From NCBI RefSeq assembly GCF_016545825.1, contig NC_052618.1:41486196-41550195 (forward strand): a DNA stretch of 64,000 bases, in the 5' to 3' direction. This document shows, piece by piece, positions 11,621 through 22,197 of this stretch. The notes beneath the pieces are model-generated. The model was not told the DNA's origin and made no database searches. It was given only the letters and a program-made list of their open reading frames with translations. The translations under genes were made by a program, and so were the position numbers. The DNA is from Eucalyptus grandis (Eukaryota; Streptophyta; Magnoliopsida; Myrtales; Myrtaceae). Position 1 is the first letter of the stretch, and every line of letters begins with the position of its first letter.

Positions 11621-12479
11621 CTCGGTTTGCATCCTTAAAGAAGGCCTTGATATTTTTTCCTTGTGGAGTGGTCTCTTTCCTAACCCTCGCAAAAGTGAGG
11701 TTTTCTTGGTTGGAGTATCGGCGTCTTCAAGGAATGAGATCTTGCAAGCTCTTGGGTTTAATGAAGGGAATCTCCCGGGTTCGCTATTTAGGGTTCCAAT
11801 CATTACCAAGAGGCTAAGTAAGGTCGATTGTCATGCCCTCCTCGGCCGTATTATGGCAAAAGTACAATCCTGGACTCACCGTTTCTTATCCTATGCCGGT
11901 CGCTTCTTACCCACTGTTGTCTTGGATCAGGTTGAACGAATCTTGTGACAATTTCTTTGGAAAGGCCCGCAACTGGGAAGAGGAGGCGCTAAAGTTTCCC
12001 GAGAGGAGGTTTGCCTTTCAAAAGAGGAAGGATGGCTTGGCATTTGGAGATTGTAGGATTATAATAAAGTGGCCATGCTCAAGCACATCTGGATCTTGTT
12101 TTTTAACAAATAGGCCTTATGGTGCAAGTGGATCCATTCAACCTTTTTAAAAAGGAAAAACTTATGGGTTGCTAGTAAGCCGACCTATTACTCTTGGGCT
12201 TGGAAGAAGATCCTCCATCTTAGGAGGGATTTCCGGAACTCTTTCTTGGTGGAGTATAGGGAACGGCTTCTCTACTTCCCTTTGGTTCGACCATTGGCAC
12301 CCAAGGGGGCCTTTAAACCTTCTTTTTTTTTTTTTTTTCAAATTCCTTCATCTTCAAATCTGGGTTAGCCACACAAGTAATCGTTGCTGATCTCTTTTCC
12401 CCCTTGGGCTAAGCTTTAAAGGATATTTTGGATTCCTGGCAGATCCCCCTTCCTAGCCTTTCTCAGGACCTAGACCTCT

Positions 12480-12900
12480 TCCGTTGGGATGATGGCTCCT
12501 CTAGGTGGTTTACGGTTGCATCGGCTTGGGAGGCCATTAGGCGGAAGAAGGATCGAGTTTCGTGACATGCATTCATTTGGAATTCCTCCATTTCTCCGAG
12601 GTACCAATTCTTTTTTTGGCTTATCACTAAACACAGACTTCCTACCCAAGACCTTCTACTATTGTATGGAAGAATTGATAGCGGCTCTTATGCCTTCCGC
12701 AATGACACACCGGACTCCATTGATCACCTGTTCTTCGGTTGTCGTATCACTGTCGGCCTTGCTTTCCTTTGGGCTGCTAGGTGCAATCTCCCTTGGCACA
12801 ATAGACCTTGGGCAGATAATCTTAGGTGGGCTATGACTTTACTCTTAGGTAAAGAGTTCTATAAATAAATTGCCCGATTCTCCCTTGGGGCTCTTTGTCA
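12480..12900 (+). pseudogene. LINE zf-RVT-like C-terminal segment
   Basis: In shifting frames the translation gives FRWDDGSSRWFTVASAWEAI, then DSIDHLFFGCRITVGLAFLW and ALCHMIWKNMNAILF. This is the WxR/HLFxxC pattern of the zinc-binding segment at the C-terminus of plant LINE reverse transcriptases. A 17-T run at 12321-12338 interrupts the region before it. Confidence 0.75.
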
Positions 12901-13514
12901 CATGATTTGGAAGAACATGAATGCCATTCTTTTTAGAGAGCAAACTCTTGAGGTCCCGACCTTGAAGAACTACCTATTCAAGGTTGTAAGAGACAAGGCT
13001 GTGACTTTCAAAAATGTTGAGGACAATGCTAGGAACAAGAGATTCCAGCATGCTTGGGCATTGATCCAATTATCTTTTCTTCTAATGAAGCCAATCCACT
13101 TGTTCCATGATGCTGTGCTCGCTGCACTGCTTCGGTGGCTGGTGGGTAGTTCGTGATGGTTATGCCTCAACCTCCTTGGAATAGGCTGGATGCTCGAGAC
13201 TCTACGCCTCCTTTGTCTCCTTGCTGCGTTCCTCGGTGGCCCTCGATTATGGTTTTCCGAAGCTATGTAGTCGTTGAAGCTTGGCTCGAGGGGCTTTGAC
13301 TGTCGTTCGGGGCCTTGCCTTCTTTTGTTTTTTGTGGTTTGTTGGTCTGCCGCTGTTTAGGCTTTCCTTGTTGTCCTGCTGCCTCTTGTGGCCTGTTTGT
13401 TTGTTGCTACTAGCTGTTTTTCTTGTCTCGGCACCCTTCCACTCGCTACGATTTTTGTTCGTTTTGAGTGTAAGTTTTTTGGTGCCATGATCTCCTCTTG
13501 TATAGTTAAAAAAA

Positions 13515-14025
13515 GGGTTAATACTTTGAAAAACCCAAAACTGGTACACTTGTGACAAATTTACCCAAAACTATTTTTTTACCACCAAAAACCCCAAACT
13601 GGTATACCTTTGACAAATTTACCCCAAACCGGTACACTTGTGACAAATTTACCCTCTATTAGTTTTCGTTAAATTTTATTCTCAAATTATTAAATTAAAT
13701 GACACGTGACAATTGACTGGTATACCAATTTAGGATTTTACGCTCCGTTTCTCACAGTTTATAATTTTTGTGATTTTTTTGTGGTATTAATCCAATTTAG
13801 CATAGGATATATTTATCACAAATTTACAATTTTGGGGTTTTTTTGCAGTCGAATAAATTAGTTTGGGGTAAATTTGTCATAAATGTACCAGTTTATGATT
13901 TTTTATAGTCAGTCGGGGTAAATTTGTCACAAGTATACCAGTTTTGGGTTTTTCATGGTCAAAAAAATAGTTTGGGGTAAATTTTCACAAGTGTACCAGT
14001 TTGGGATTTTTTAAGGTATTAACCC
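13515..14025. mobile_element. Mutator-type MITE inserted in the LINE A-tail
   Basis: The element has terminal inverted repeats of about 50 bases starting GGGTTAATAC at 13515 and ending GTATTAACCC at 14025. It is flanked on both sides by the 9-base direct repeat TTAAAAAAA (13506-13514 and 14026-14034), the target-duplication length of Mutator-like elements. Each arm repeats a unit of about 40 bases around ACTGGTACACTTGTGACAAA two to three times, in opposite orientation in the two arms, so the whole could fold into one hairpin. It encodes no transposase and would need one in trans. Confidence 0.85.
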
Positions 14026-14034
14026 TTAAAAAAA

Positions 14035-15090
14035 AAAAAGCTCAATATAATCTCTTACTTCTTATAAAAATAAAATAAAATAAAATAAAATCGATATCAT
14101 TCGTGAAGTGTCATTGAGAAAATATCAAAATGCTTCAATATGCATAATTTTTTCACATTGATATTTTGAGTGTATTAAATAGTCCTATAATATGTTACAT
14201 ACATAGTATAATAGTGTCTCACCAATAATAAGGAAAAACACAGATTCTTTGATAAAGCAATAAAGAAACTCGATATTCTTTTTAGGCTAATGAAGTTATA
14301 TAATAAAAAATTCACTAGGAAAGTGAGCTTTTGACATAGGTGGAACGAAGAATAATGAAGAATAAACCGGTTGTTACAAAAGTAATGATGATGCATAAGG
14401 GACTAGATTTATTTCCAAAATAGCTATAAATTTGAATTTGACGAAAAATCATAAAAGGAAAATATCTAAAAATTGTACAAATATGGAAATCATTTAGGCA
14501 GATTTTGTCTATTTAAACAAAAAAGAGTGAATCTAGTCATCTAGGGGTGAAAATGGCCCCACCCTTTTCACTAACATGGAGAGTTAGGAATATATGATAG
14601 GAATCAGAATGAATGAGTAAGTAAATCAACATACATGGAAACTTTATGAAATACACGAATAATTGAAGCTTCTATTTGGAAAGTGACTATAAGAAGAAAG
14701 TTTCATATGGTAAAATGCAAATCATAAATTCAATAATTGCCAAATTTTTATAGCAACTTACAACTTGAAAATTGGAACCTTATTTAAAACATAAAATGTT
14801 ACCAAGCACGGGGATTTAGAGGTTGATTATCATTCCCATTTTATATCTTTTATTTCGATTCCTTTCTTCTCTTTTTGGACAGGCGATTCCTTTCATTTTA
14901 TTTCATTTTGTCATTAATGTTTACCAAATAAGACCCCAGAGGAAGACTTAATCTTGAGTTAGATTTTTGGACTAAAAAGTAATCTAATTTACCCAGTTGA
15001 ATCTAGCAGATGCTTAAGAGAGCCTTGCCCTAACTCACTTATTACATGAAAAATCTTATTTTATTTCTTATATATGTGTGTGTTGACTAG
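14035..15090. other. AT-rich intergenic DNA, nothing recognised
   Basis: No convincing gene, RNA or transposon was seen on either strand. A TAAAA-type short repeat occurs at 14067-14090. The longest open stretch (14175-14396, minus) is AT-driven, has no domain signature and is not called. Confidence 0.6.
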
Positions 15091-15094
15091 GACT

Positions 15095-15485
15095 AACTTG
15101 GCCAAATTGATAGGGTAAGCAATTTAATATTCCAGCATAGTTGACCAATCGAACAAGGCTCGATGACTAAGAGTTTGTACTTAGACCCACTCAAACGACC
15201 GCCCTAGTCATTGGACCCACACATATGTTTGCTACGCGATAATAATCATCGATGGGTATAATTTAATATAAATGTATAAACTTGGAAAGAGTTAGCCAAA
15301 CTAATAAGGCAAACGTTAAGATGCTCGCTGAGCAATTTAATGCGCTAGCATAGTCGATCGATCGAAAACAAGGCTTAATGACTAAAAGTGTATAATTAGA
15401 CATGCTTACATGACGGGCAAAGTCATAGGACTTATGCATACCTTTGCCACACGATAATGATCGTTGATAGGTGTAGCTTTAAGCA
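15095..15485. repeat. Diverged tandem duplication, about 195-bp unit
   Basis: Two adjacent copies, about 15095-15265 and 15285-15480, share ordered blocks. These are GCAATTTAAT, then CAGCATAG or TAGCATAG, then AACAAGGCT..ATGACTAA, then CACACGATAATGATCGT or ACGCGATAATAATCAT, then GATGGGTATAATTTA or GATAGGTGTAGCTTTA. The copies are clearly diverged and have no coding potential. They lie just upstream of the DnaJ gene promoter. Confidence 0.7.
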
Positions 15486-15762
15486 ACAGTTCCGATCATA
15501 AAAGGAGGCATTGCAGTTTTTCTTTAGCAAATAGTTCAACATATACAACACATCCAACATAATAGTCAACATAATAGTCATGTTTAGGTCGATTTTAAGC
15601 TATATCTATTTTAAAGATTCATATATGTATTGTCAATACATGTAATTTATAGGTTTTTACTGTACAGTAATAATTCAGTCATGGGCCTAGCCCTGCAAAC
15701 GGGCTCGTAAATATTCCTTTCCTTGATGACATGACTTACTCGAATTAGCGAATGACAAGTGT

Positions 15763-15769
15763 TATAAAT
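15763..15769 (+). promoter_or_regulatory. Candidate TATA box of the DnaJ-DUF3444 gene
   Basis: TATAAAT occurs about 35 bases before the start of the CT/GA-rich sequence that looks like the transcribed leader (from about 15800). The spacing suits a plant TATA box; no transcript data were available. Confidence 0.4.
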
Positions 15770-15799
15770 TTTCTCATTTAAGATCGAAAAATGGGATAA

Positions 15800-15925
15800 A
15801 GTTTTTTGAGTTCCTAGACCAAAGAGAGAGAGGGGAGAGGTAATCGGCTGCGTCGCTCTTCTCCATCTTGCCCGTGCTCTTGCCGTGTCCATCTCTCTGA
15901 TCTCCCTCGCCAGCAATGACGGATG
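15800..15925 (+). other. Candidate first (non-coding) exon of the DnaJ-DUF3444 gene
   Basis: This CT-rich leader-like stretch ends at GGATG followed by GTAAGC (15926 on), a strong plant 5' splice site. The main coding exon has its own 3' splice site, TTTTTTACAG, ending at 19829. Joining the two puts a small upstream ATG (15916) in frame with a stop after six codons, before the main ATG at 19852. This is inferred from splice-site patterns only. Confidence 0.4.
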
Positions 15926-15949
15926 GTAAGCTTTCGTCATCTGGTTCTC

Positions 15950-15950
15950 T

Positions 15951-15987
<37 letters not shown>

Positions 15988-18900
15988 GTTGCAGGCGTGG
16001 CGCTTGTCACTCTTCTTTTACAGGTTCTGTATCAGGGTTCTGATTCTCCTGCCGTTCTTGAACCTTTTTTTCTTGGCCAGGCAAGGCGGTGATCTTTAGC
16101 CTTTACTGGGGACGTGCGGATTGATTCGTTGATGATCCCGGTACGTCACGCATCCATGCGCTTAGGGTGTGTTGAAAAGTTACGAACTTTGACAAGCAAA
16201 AACGAAGCCCCTGTTTGGCATTTGGTTTTTAGTTTTATTGAAATTTGGGTGAGAGAAAAGAAGAGAGCAAATTGGTAATAGAGGCCTGCCCATGGTGGCG
16301 GCTTTGAGAACTGGGAACTGGGCGTCGAGCAACTGCTCCTGTTTATTGGGTAAAACCTGAATTCCTGTTGTGGAGTGGTGGGGCTTACAAATGGTTTTTG
16401 TATGTGTTCTCACCGGTGGCTGCTTCTAGGGTTTCTATTGATGCAAGCAATTCGAGTGAATTTTCCTGACAAATGGGTTCTCTTTGCTAAGTTGGTTTAG
16501 GGATGAATTTGCATCGGTTGTAATTAATAGTCTTGTTGTTGCGGGATTTGGTTACGTCGCCAGGGCACGTGTTTGCTTAGTTTTCATGTGAAGTAAGCAT
16601 AAGCTAAGTTGCCTGTTACGAGGTTCAGTGTAATTCAATTTTATTCCTAGTTAAGGTAACGGCGTAGACTCCTTAATCGATACACGCGCTTTGAGTTTGT
16701 GACTTTTGCTGTTTCATTAATATTTTCGTTATTCCTGCGGCTCATTTCCTAAAATGGGGATTCTGCTCTAGTGGCTCTTATGTTTCATTTATGTTTCGCA
16801 GACTTTCTATTGGTAGTTCGATCTGCACGTGCAAGATTTGTATAATTCTGAGTATTCCTTTTGCATTAAGTGCTATTTAAGGTATATTTTTTTACTTGAA
16901 ACGTGTTGCGCAAATCCTTCCGCAGGTATGACAAAGTTAACTTGTCCTCTGCTTCTCTTCCTTCTCTTTGTTGCAGGTGTTGCTTGTTACTCTTTTGAAG
17001 GTTGTGTATTCTGGTTCTGATTCTCCGGTTCTTCTTTGATCTTTGTGATCAGACAAGCATTGATCTTTAAACTTTACTAGAGACGTGTCAATTGGCTCAT
17101 AGTCGATGCTCTTCCTCGACAAGCCTAGGGCATATTGAAATGTTATGACTTTTGACCAGAAAAACGAAGTCCTGCTCTGGTTTTTTTGTTTTTGGGATTT
17201 GGGTGAGGAAAAGAATAAGTTGGTACTGGAGGTCCTGGACATGGTGGCTTTGAGAATTTGAAACTTGACATCAAGCAACTGCGCTTATTATTAGGTAAAC
17301 TCAAATTCTTGTCTTATAGTGTTGGGCTAGTTGCTTTGCGTGTTCCATGGTCTGTTTCTTGGGCTTCAATTGATGCAAGCAATTCGAGTAACTGACAAAT
17401 GGGTCTCTTTGCTAAGTTGATTTAGGGATGAGTTCGTATCGATCATGGTTAATAGTCTTCTTAATGCGGTTTTGGTTACATCGCCATGGTCTGTGTTTGC
17501 TTATTTTCATGTGAAGTAAGCTTAAACTAAGTTGCCCATTACGAGGTTCAGTGTAATTCAGTTCGTTCCTAGTTAAGGTAACGCCATAGACTCCTTGATC
17601 GATATGCATGCTTTGAGTTTGTGACTTTTGCCATGTCATCAATATTCTTGTTATTGCTGCGGCTCATATTCCTAAAATGTGGATTCCGCTTTAATGGCTC
17701 CTATGTTTCCTTTATGTTTATTAAACTTTCCATAGTTCGATCTGAATGTGCGATTTTTGTATGATTCCGAGTATTCTTTGTGCATTAAGTGCTTTTTAAG
17801 GTACATTTTTTACTTGAAATGTGTTGCGCAAATCCTTCTACAAGTATGACAATGTTAACTCATCCTCCGCTTCTCTTCCTTCTCTTTGTTGCAGGTGTTG
17901 CTTGTTACTCTTTTGAAGGTTGTGTATTCTGGTTCTGATTCTCCGGCTTCTCTTGAATCTTTGTGACCAGACAAGCATTGATCTTAAACCTTTACAAGAG
18001 ACGTGGCACTTGGTTCGTACATTTATGCACTTCCTTGACAAGCTTAGGGCATATTGAAAGGTTGTGACTTTTGATCCGAAAAACGAAGCCCCTGTCTAGC
18101 TCTTATTTTTGGGATTTGTGTGAGGAAAAGAATAAGTTCGTAATGGAGGTCTGGACATGGTGGCTTTGAGAACTTGAAACTCGATATAGAGCAGCTGCTT
18201 CTATTATTAGGTAAACACGAATTCTTTTTGTATGGTGTTGGGCTAGTTTGCTTTGCATGTTCAATGGTCTGCTTCTAGGGCTTTTATTGATGCAAGCAAT
18301 TCAAGTGAATTTTCTGACTAATGGTTCTCTTTGCTAAGTTGATTTAGGGATGAATTCGTATTGGTCATGATTGAAAGTCTTGTTATTGTGGTTTTGTTTA
18401 CATCGCTGTGGTCCATGTATATATAGTGTTTGTGGGAAGTAAGCATAAGCTAAGTCATCCGTTACGAGATTCAGTGTAATTCAGTTCCTTAGGTTTAGGT
18501 AATGCCATAGACTCGTTGATAATAGGCATGCTTTGAATTTGTGATTTTTTCCATGTTAATGATATTGTTGTTATTGTTCCAGCTCATATTCCTTCAAAGC
18601 GGAATAGCTCTTATAGCTCCTATGCTTCATTTATGTTTTGTGGACTTTCAATTGGTAGTTCAATCTGCACTTTCAATTAGTATGTGTTGCCTAAATCCTT
18701 TTGCGAAGAATAGTAACTCATCCTCTGCTTCTCTTCCTGCTCTCTGTTGCAGGTGTTTGTCACTATTTCGCCATGTATTCTGGTTCTGATTCTCCTGCTC
18801 TTCTTGAATCTTTCTGACTGGACTAGTGTTGATCTATAAGCTTCACTAGAGACCAGTCAGTTGGTTCATTAATGGTCCGGTACGTCACACATCCATACAC

Positions 18901-19620
18901 TTCCTCAACGAGTTTAGGGCATTTTAATTGTTGTGACTTTTGACAAGAAAAACGAAAGCCTGGTTTTGGCTTTTCTTTTGGGATTCGCATGAGGAACAGA
19001 ATAAAATGGTAATGGAGGTCTGGACATGGTGGCCTTGAGAACTCAAAACTTGACGTCAAGCAACTGCTTCTATTATTAGGTAAACACGAATTCTTGTTGC
19101 ATAGCATTGGGCTAATTTGCTTTGTGTGTTCACTTGTGGCTGTTTCTATGGTTTTCTATTGATGCGAGCAATTTGAGTGAGTTTTCTGAAAAATGGGTTC
19201 TATCTCGTTAAGTTGATTTAGAAATGTATTTGTATCAGGCATGATTAGTAGTCTGGCTATTGTGGTTTTGTTTACATTGCTATGGTCCATGTTTGCTTAG
19301 TTTTCGTGTGAAGTAAGCATTAGCTAAGTTGCCTTTACGAGATTCAATGTAAATCAGTTCCTTCCTAGTTAAGGTAAGCCATAGACTCCTCCATTGATAT
19401 GCATGCTATCATGTCGTGACTTTTGCCTTGTCATTAATGTTCTTGCCGTTGCCTTGGCTCTGGGTCCTGCTCTAATAGCTCCAATGTTTCATTAAAGTGT
19501 TGTAGACTTTCTATTGGTAGTTTGATCCACAAGTGTGAGTTTTGCAAAATTCTGAGTATTCTTTTTGTGTTTTGTGCTTTTTAAGGTAGATTTTGACCTG
19601 ATATGTGTCGGTAAGTCCTC
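15950..19620 (+). repeat. Four tandem units of 850-980 bp in the DnaJ gene leader region
   Basis: The landmark GGTTCTGATTCTCC recurs at 16036, 17013, 17931 and 18782, giving periods of 977, 918 and 851 bases. Other blocks recur in the same order in each unit: GTTGCAGGTGTTGCTTGTTA, GACATGGTGGCTTTGAGAA, ATTGATGCAAGCAATT and TTCAGTGTAATTCAGTTC. Each unit has a pyrimidine tract plus CAG (ending 15994, 16976, 17894, 18752). About 316-355 bases later comes a GTAAA-type donor (16350, 17295, 18211, 19080), so each looks like a copy of one exon with intron flanks. None carries a long reading frame. A CT microsatellite lies at 15954-15981 in the first unit. Confidence 0.85.
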
Positions 19621-19851
19621 CTGCTAGTGTGCCGATTAGTTGACTTAACGTTGCGGGGTCGCTTGAATCTGTTAAATTAATTGGCTGGCTTTGTTGAGAT
19701 ATTTGGGAATTGCGAAAGATGTTTCATTAGTTTACTAGACAATTATGTAAATTCTTCTTTATCCCCCTTCCCTCTCTCCCCTGACTAAATTGTAAGAAGA
19801 TGCAAAAAAATTGATCACTTTTTTTACAGGCTTTGTGTAGGTACAGGGGGA

Positions 19852-22197
19852 ATGGAATGCAATAAAGATGAGGCCACGAGGGCAAAAGAAATTGCAGAGA
19901 CAAAGTTCATAGCAAGGGACATGGCAGGAGCCAAAAAGTTTGCTTTGAAGGCCCATAGTCTTTATCCGGGACTGGAAGGCATGACCCAAATGTTAGCAAC
20001 GCTTGATGTGTATGTTTCTGCAGAGAACAAAGTCAATGGGGAGCCAGATTGGTATGGTGTGCTCGGTGTGGATCCGGCAGCTGATGAAGAGACAGTGAGG
20101 AGACAATATAGGAAGCTTGCTCTCATGCTGCATCCTGATAAGAACAAGTCTATTGGAGCAGAAGGGGCTTTTAAACTAATATCACAGGCCTGGAGTTTAT
20201 TATCAGATAAGGTTAAGAGGGTAGGATATGACCAGAAGAGATTTGTAAGGACCTTCCCAAAGGTTCCTAAATCGACCGGAGCTTCATCAGCGACTCCAAG
20301 GACCAATAGTTTTTACAATTTCGATAAGACTGCAAATGCAACTGCTACAACAAATATGACTGCTAAGAGTCATAGGACTACGGAGCGAGCACGGCACTCT
20401 TCCCAGAAGACAAAGCCAAATACATTTTGGACAGTTTGTCACCGCTGCAAAATGCAATATGAGTATCTCAGAGTATACCTCAATCACAACCTGCTATGTC
20501 CCAACTGCCAGAAGCCCTTTTTTGCAATAGAAATAGCTCCACCAACATCTGATGGAACTACGTCATCTACTCCCTGGAACTTTTCCCAGCAGCAGCAGTC
20601 CACAAATCATCAAGTGAATAGCAAGGACACAATGAACTCAGGCAGGAGTAATGCGCCTTCTTCCGGTACTGGTGTGGGGGGCTTCAGTGGTCATGATTCA
20701 CACATGCAAAACAACACAAACTGGAGTCCGTTCTCAAGAACAAGTAGTGCTTCAACCGCTGCTCAAGCTGCGAGTGTGGTGCAACAGGCATATGAGAAAG
20801 TGAAGAGAGAGCGAGAGGAGGCTCAGGCAGCAACAAAAAGAGAAGAGGCTCTTCGGAGGAAGCAATTCTCCAGAAAGAACAGCGGCACGTCATCGACTGG
20901 TCACACTGGTGCTGTGAAGAGAAGAAAAGGTATGGATGATCTTGGTGGCAGCGATCATGGGAGGGATGTTACCAATCAAATGGGAATGGCGGGTGGTGGT
21001 GTGGGTGCACCTTTTTCCAAACAAGCAAATTTTGGAGCAGTTTCTGTTAATGGCATCACAAGGCCTAATGCTGTAAGGGAAATGACTGAGCTTCAAGTTC
21101 AGAAAGTACTGGTTATGAAGGCCCAGAGAGAAATTCTCAAGAGCCTAACTGAATCGAGATCGGCAACTATAGCTAAAACTGCAGGCAAGGGGGAGAGGAA
21201 CGGGAATGATGACAAAACTAATGAGTCAGTGGGAAAAGTTCCTGTAGATGGCGGCACTGATGATAAAACCAAGCCGAGAGAGTCTCTGGATCTGAAGAAA
21301 GAATTTTCTGCTGCTAAGTCCTTCCCAGGCATTCCTAGTACGGATGCTGGAACTTCGCAGATGCTGACAATGACTGTCCTGGATCCAGATTTCCATGATT
21401 TCGATAAAGACCGAACAGAAAAATCATTTAGAGAAAACCATGTCTGGGCAGTCTATGATGATGATGATGGGATGCCTAGATTTTATGCCCTGATTCAGGA
21501 AGTGATTTCCTTAAATCCATTCAAGATGTGTATTAGCTGGCTTAATTCCAAGACTAACAGTGAATTAGGCCCCTTGAATTGGGTTGCTTCTGGTTTCGCA
21601 AAAACTTGTGGAGATTTCAGAGTGGGAAAATACGAGATTTATGACTCGCTCAATGCCTTTTCTCACAAGGTCCGGTGGACCAAAGGTGTGCGTGGTGTTA
21701 TTCGCATATTTCCAAGAAAGGGCGATGTATGGGCTCTCTATAGAAATTGGTCCCCTAATTGGAACGAGGTAACTGCAGATGAGATAATACATAAGTATGA
21801 CATGGTGGAGGTGCTAGAAGACTTTGATGAAGAACAAGGCGTGCTCGTCATCCCATTGGTGAAAGTTGCCGGATTCAGGGCAGTGTTTCATCGGCATCTG
21901 GACCTCGGGGAAATCAGAAGGATTCCAAGAGAAGAGATGTTCCGGTTTTCACATCAGGTTCCCTCGTACATGCTTACTGGTCAAGAAGCTCCTAATGCTC
22001 CCAAGGGATGCCTTGAACTGGACCCCGCTGCCACCCCCTTGGAGCTTCTTCAAGTTATCGAAGATGTTAAAGCAGAAGACATTGAAGAGAATGATGAAGG
22101 GGAAACTTCTCATACCAAGACATCTGGGGCTGAAAGAACTGTAGAACCTGTTCTAAGTGCTGAGGATGCTCGGGAGGTGGCAACTATGGAAGATTAG
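19852..22197 (+). CDS. DnaJ-domain protein with C-terminal DUF3444
   Basis: Single coding exon, 781 residues; the ATG at 19852 is 22 bases after a clear 3' splice site and starts MECNKDEATRAKEIAE, the usual N-terminus of this plant family. A J domain lies at residues 66-130 with the HPD tripeptide at 94-96, needed to stimulate Hsp70 ATPase. Residues 193-222 hold two CxxC pairs (Cys196/199 and 216/219), a probable zinc-binding loop. A charged helix at about 313-345 and a basic VKRRKG patch follow, which could be a nuclear signal. Residues about 505-715 form the plant DUF3444 domain (WAVYDDDDGMPRFYALI, then VWALYRNW). The family acts as Hsp70 co-chaperones; the client and the role of DUF3444 are not evident from sequence. 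The frame is intact and the length is normal for the family. It is convergent with the PPR gene. Confidence 0.95.
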   Translation: MECNKDEATRAKEIAETKFIARDMAGAKKFALKAHSLYPGLEGMTQMLATLDVYVSAENKVNGEPDWYGVLGVDPAADEETVRRQYRKLALMLHPDKNKSIGAEGAFKLISQAWSLLSDKVKRVGYDQKRFVRTFPKVPKSTGASSATPRTNSFYNFDKTANATATTNMTAKSHRTTERARHSSQKTKPNTFWTVCHRCKMQYEYLRVYLNHNLLCPNCQKPFFAIEIAPPTSDGTTSSTPWNFSQQQQSTNHQVNSKDTMNSGRSNAPSSGTGVGGFSGHDSHMQNNTNWSPFSRTSSASTAAQAASVVQQAYEKVKREREEAQAATKREEALRRKQFSRKNSGTSSTGHTGAVKRRKGMDDLGGSDHGRDVTNQMGMAGGGVGAPFSKQANFGAVSVNGITRPNAVREMTELQVQKVLVMKAQREILKSLTESRSATIAKTAGKGERNGNDDKTNESVGKVPVDGGTDDKTKPRESLDLKKEFSAAKSFPGIPSTDAGTSQMLTMTVLDPDFHDFDKDRTEKSFRENHVWAVYDDDDGMPRFYALIQEVISLNPFKMCISWLNSKTNSELGPLNWVASGFAKTCGDFRVGKYEIYDSLNAFSHKVRWTKGVRGVIRIFPRKGDVWALYRNWSPNWNEVTADEIIHKYDMVEVLEDFDEEQGVLVIPLVKVAGFRAVFHRHLDLGEIRRIPREEMFRFSHQVPSYMLTGQEAPNAPKGCLELDPAATPLELLQVIEDVKAEDIEENDEGETSHTKTSGAERTVEPVLSAEDAREVATMED

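Larger units (their letters stand above)
8988..13514 (+). mobile_element. L1-type LINE, plus strand, degenerate; 5' part outside window
   Basis: From the first base after the copia LTR the translation reads VEVHEELEQVWKQVKG and then a lysine run, resembling the end of a plant LINE ORF1. Then follow an apurinic-type endonuclease (from 9518), a reverse transcriptase (about 10780-11620) and a zinc-finger/RT-associated segment (about 12480-12900). A short A-tract at 13508-13514 marks the 3' end. Frames are broken throughout. No RNase H domain was recognised before the tail, unlike the two minus-strand LINEs at 26-38 kb, so this is a different lineage. Confidence 0.88.

Noticed and set aside
20684..21792. 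Minus-strand and other-frame open stretches inside the DnaJ gene
   Set aside because: Shadows of the intact 781-residue frame.
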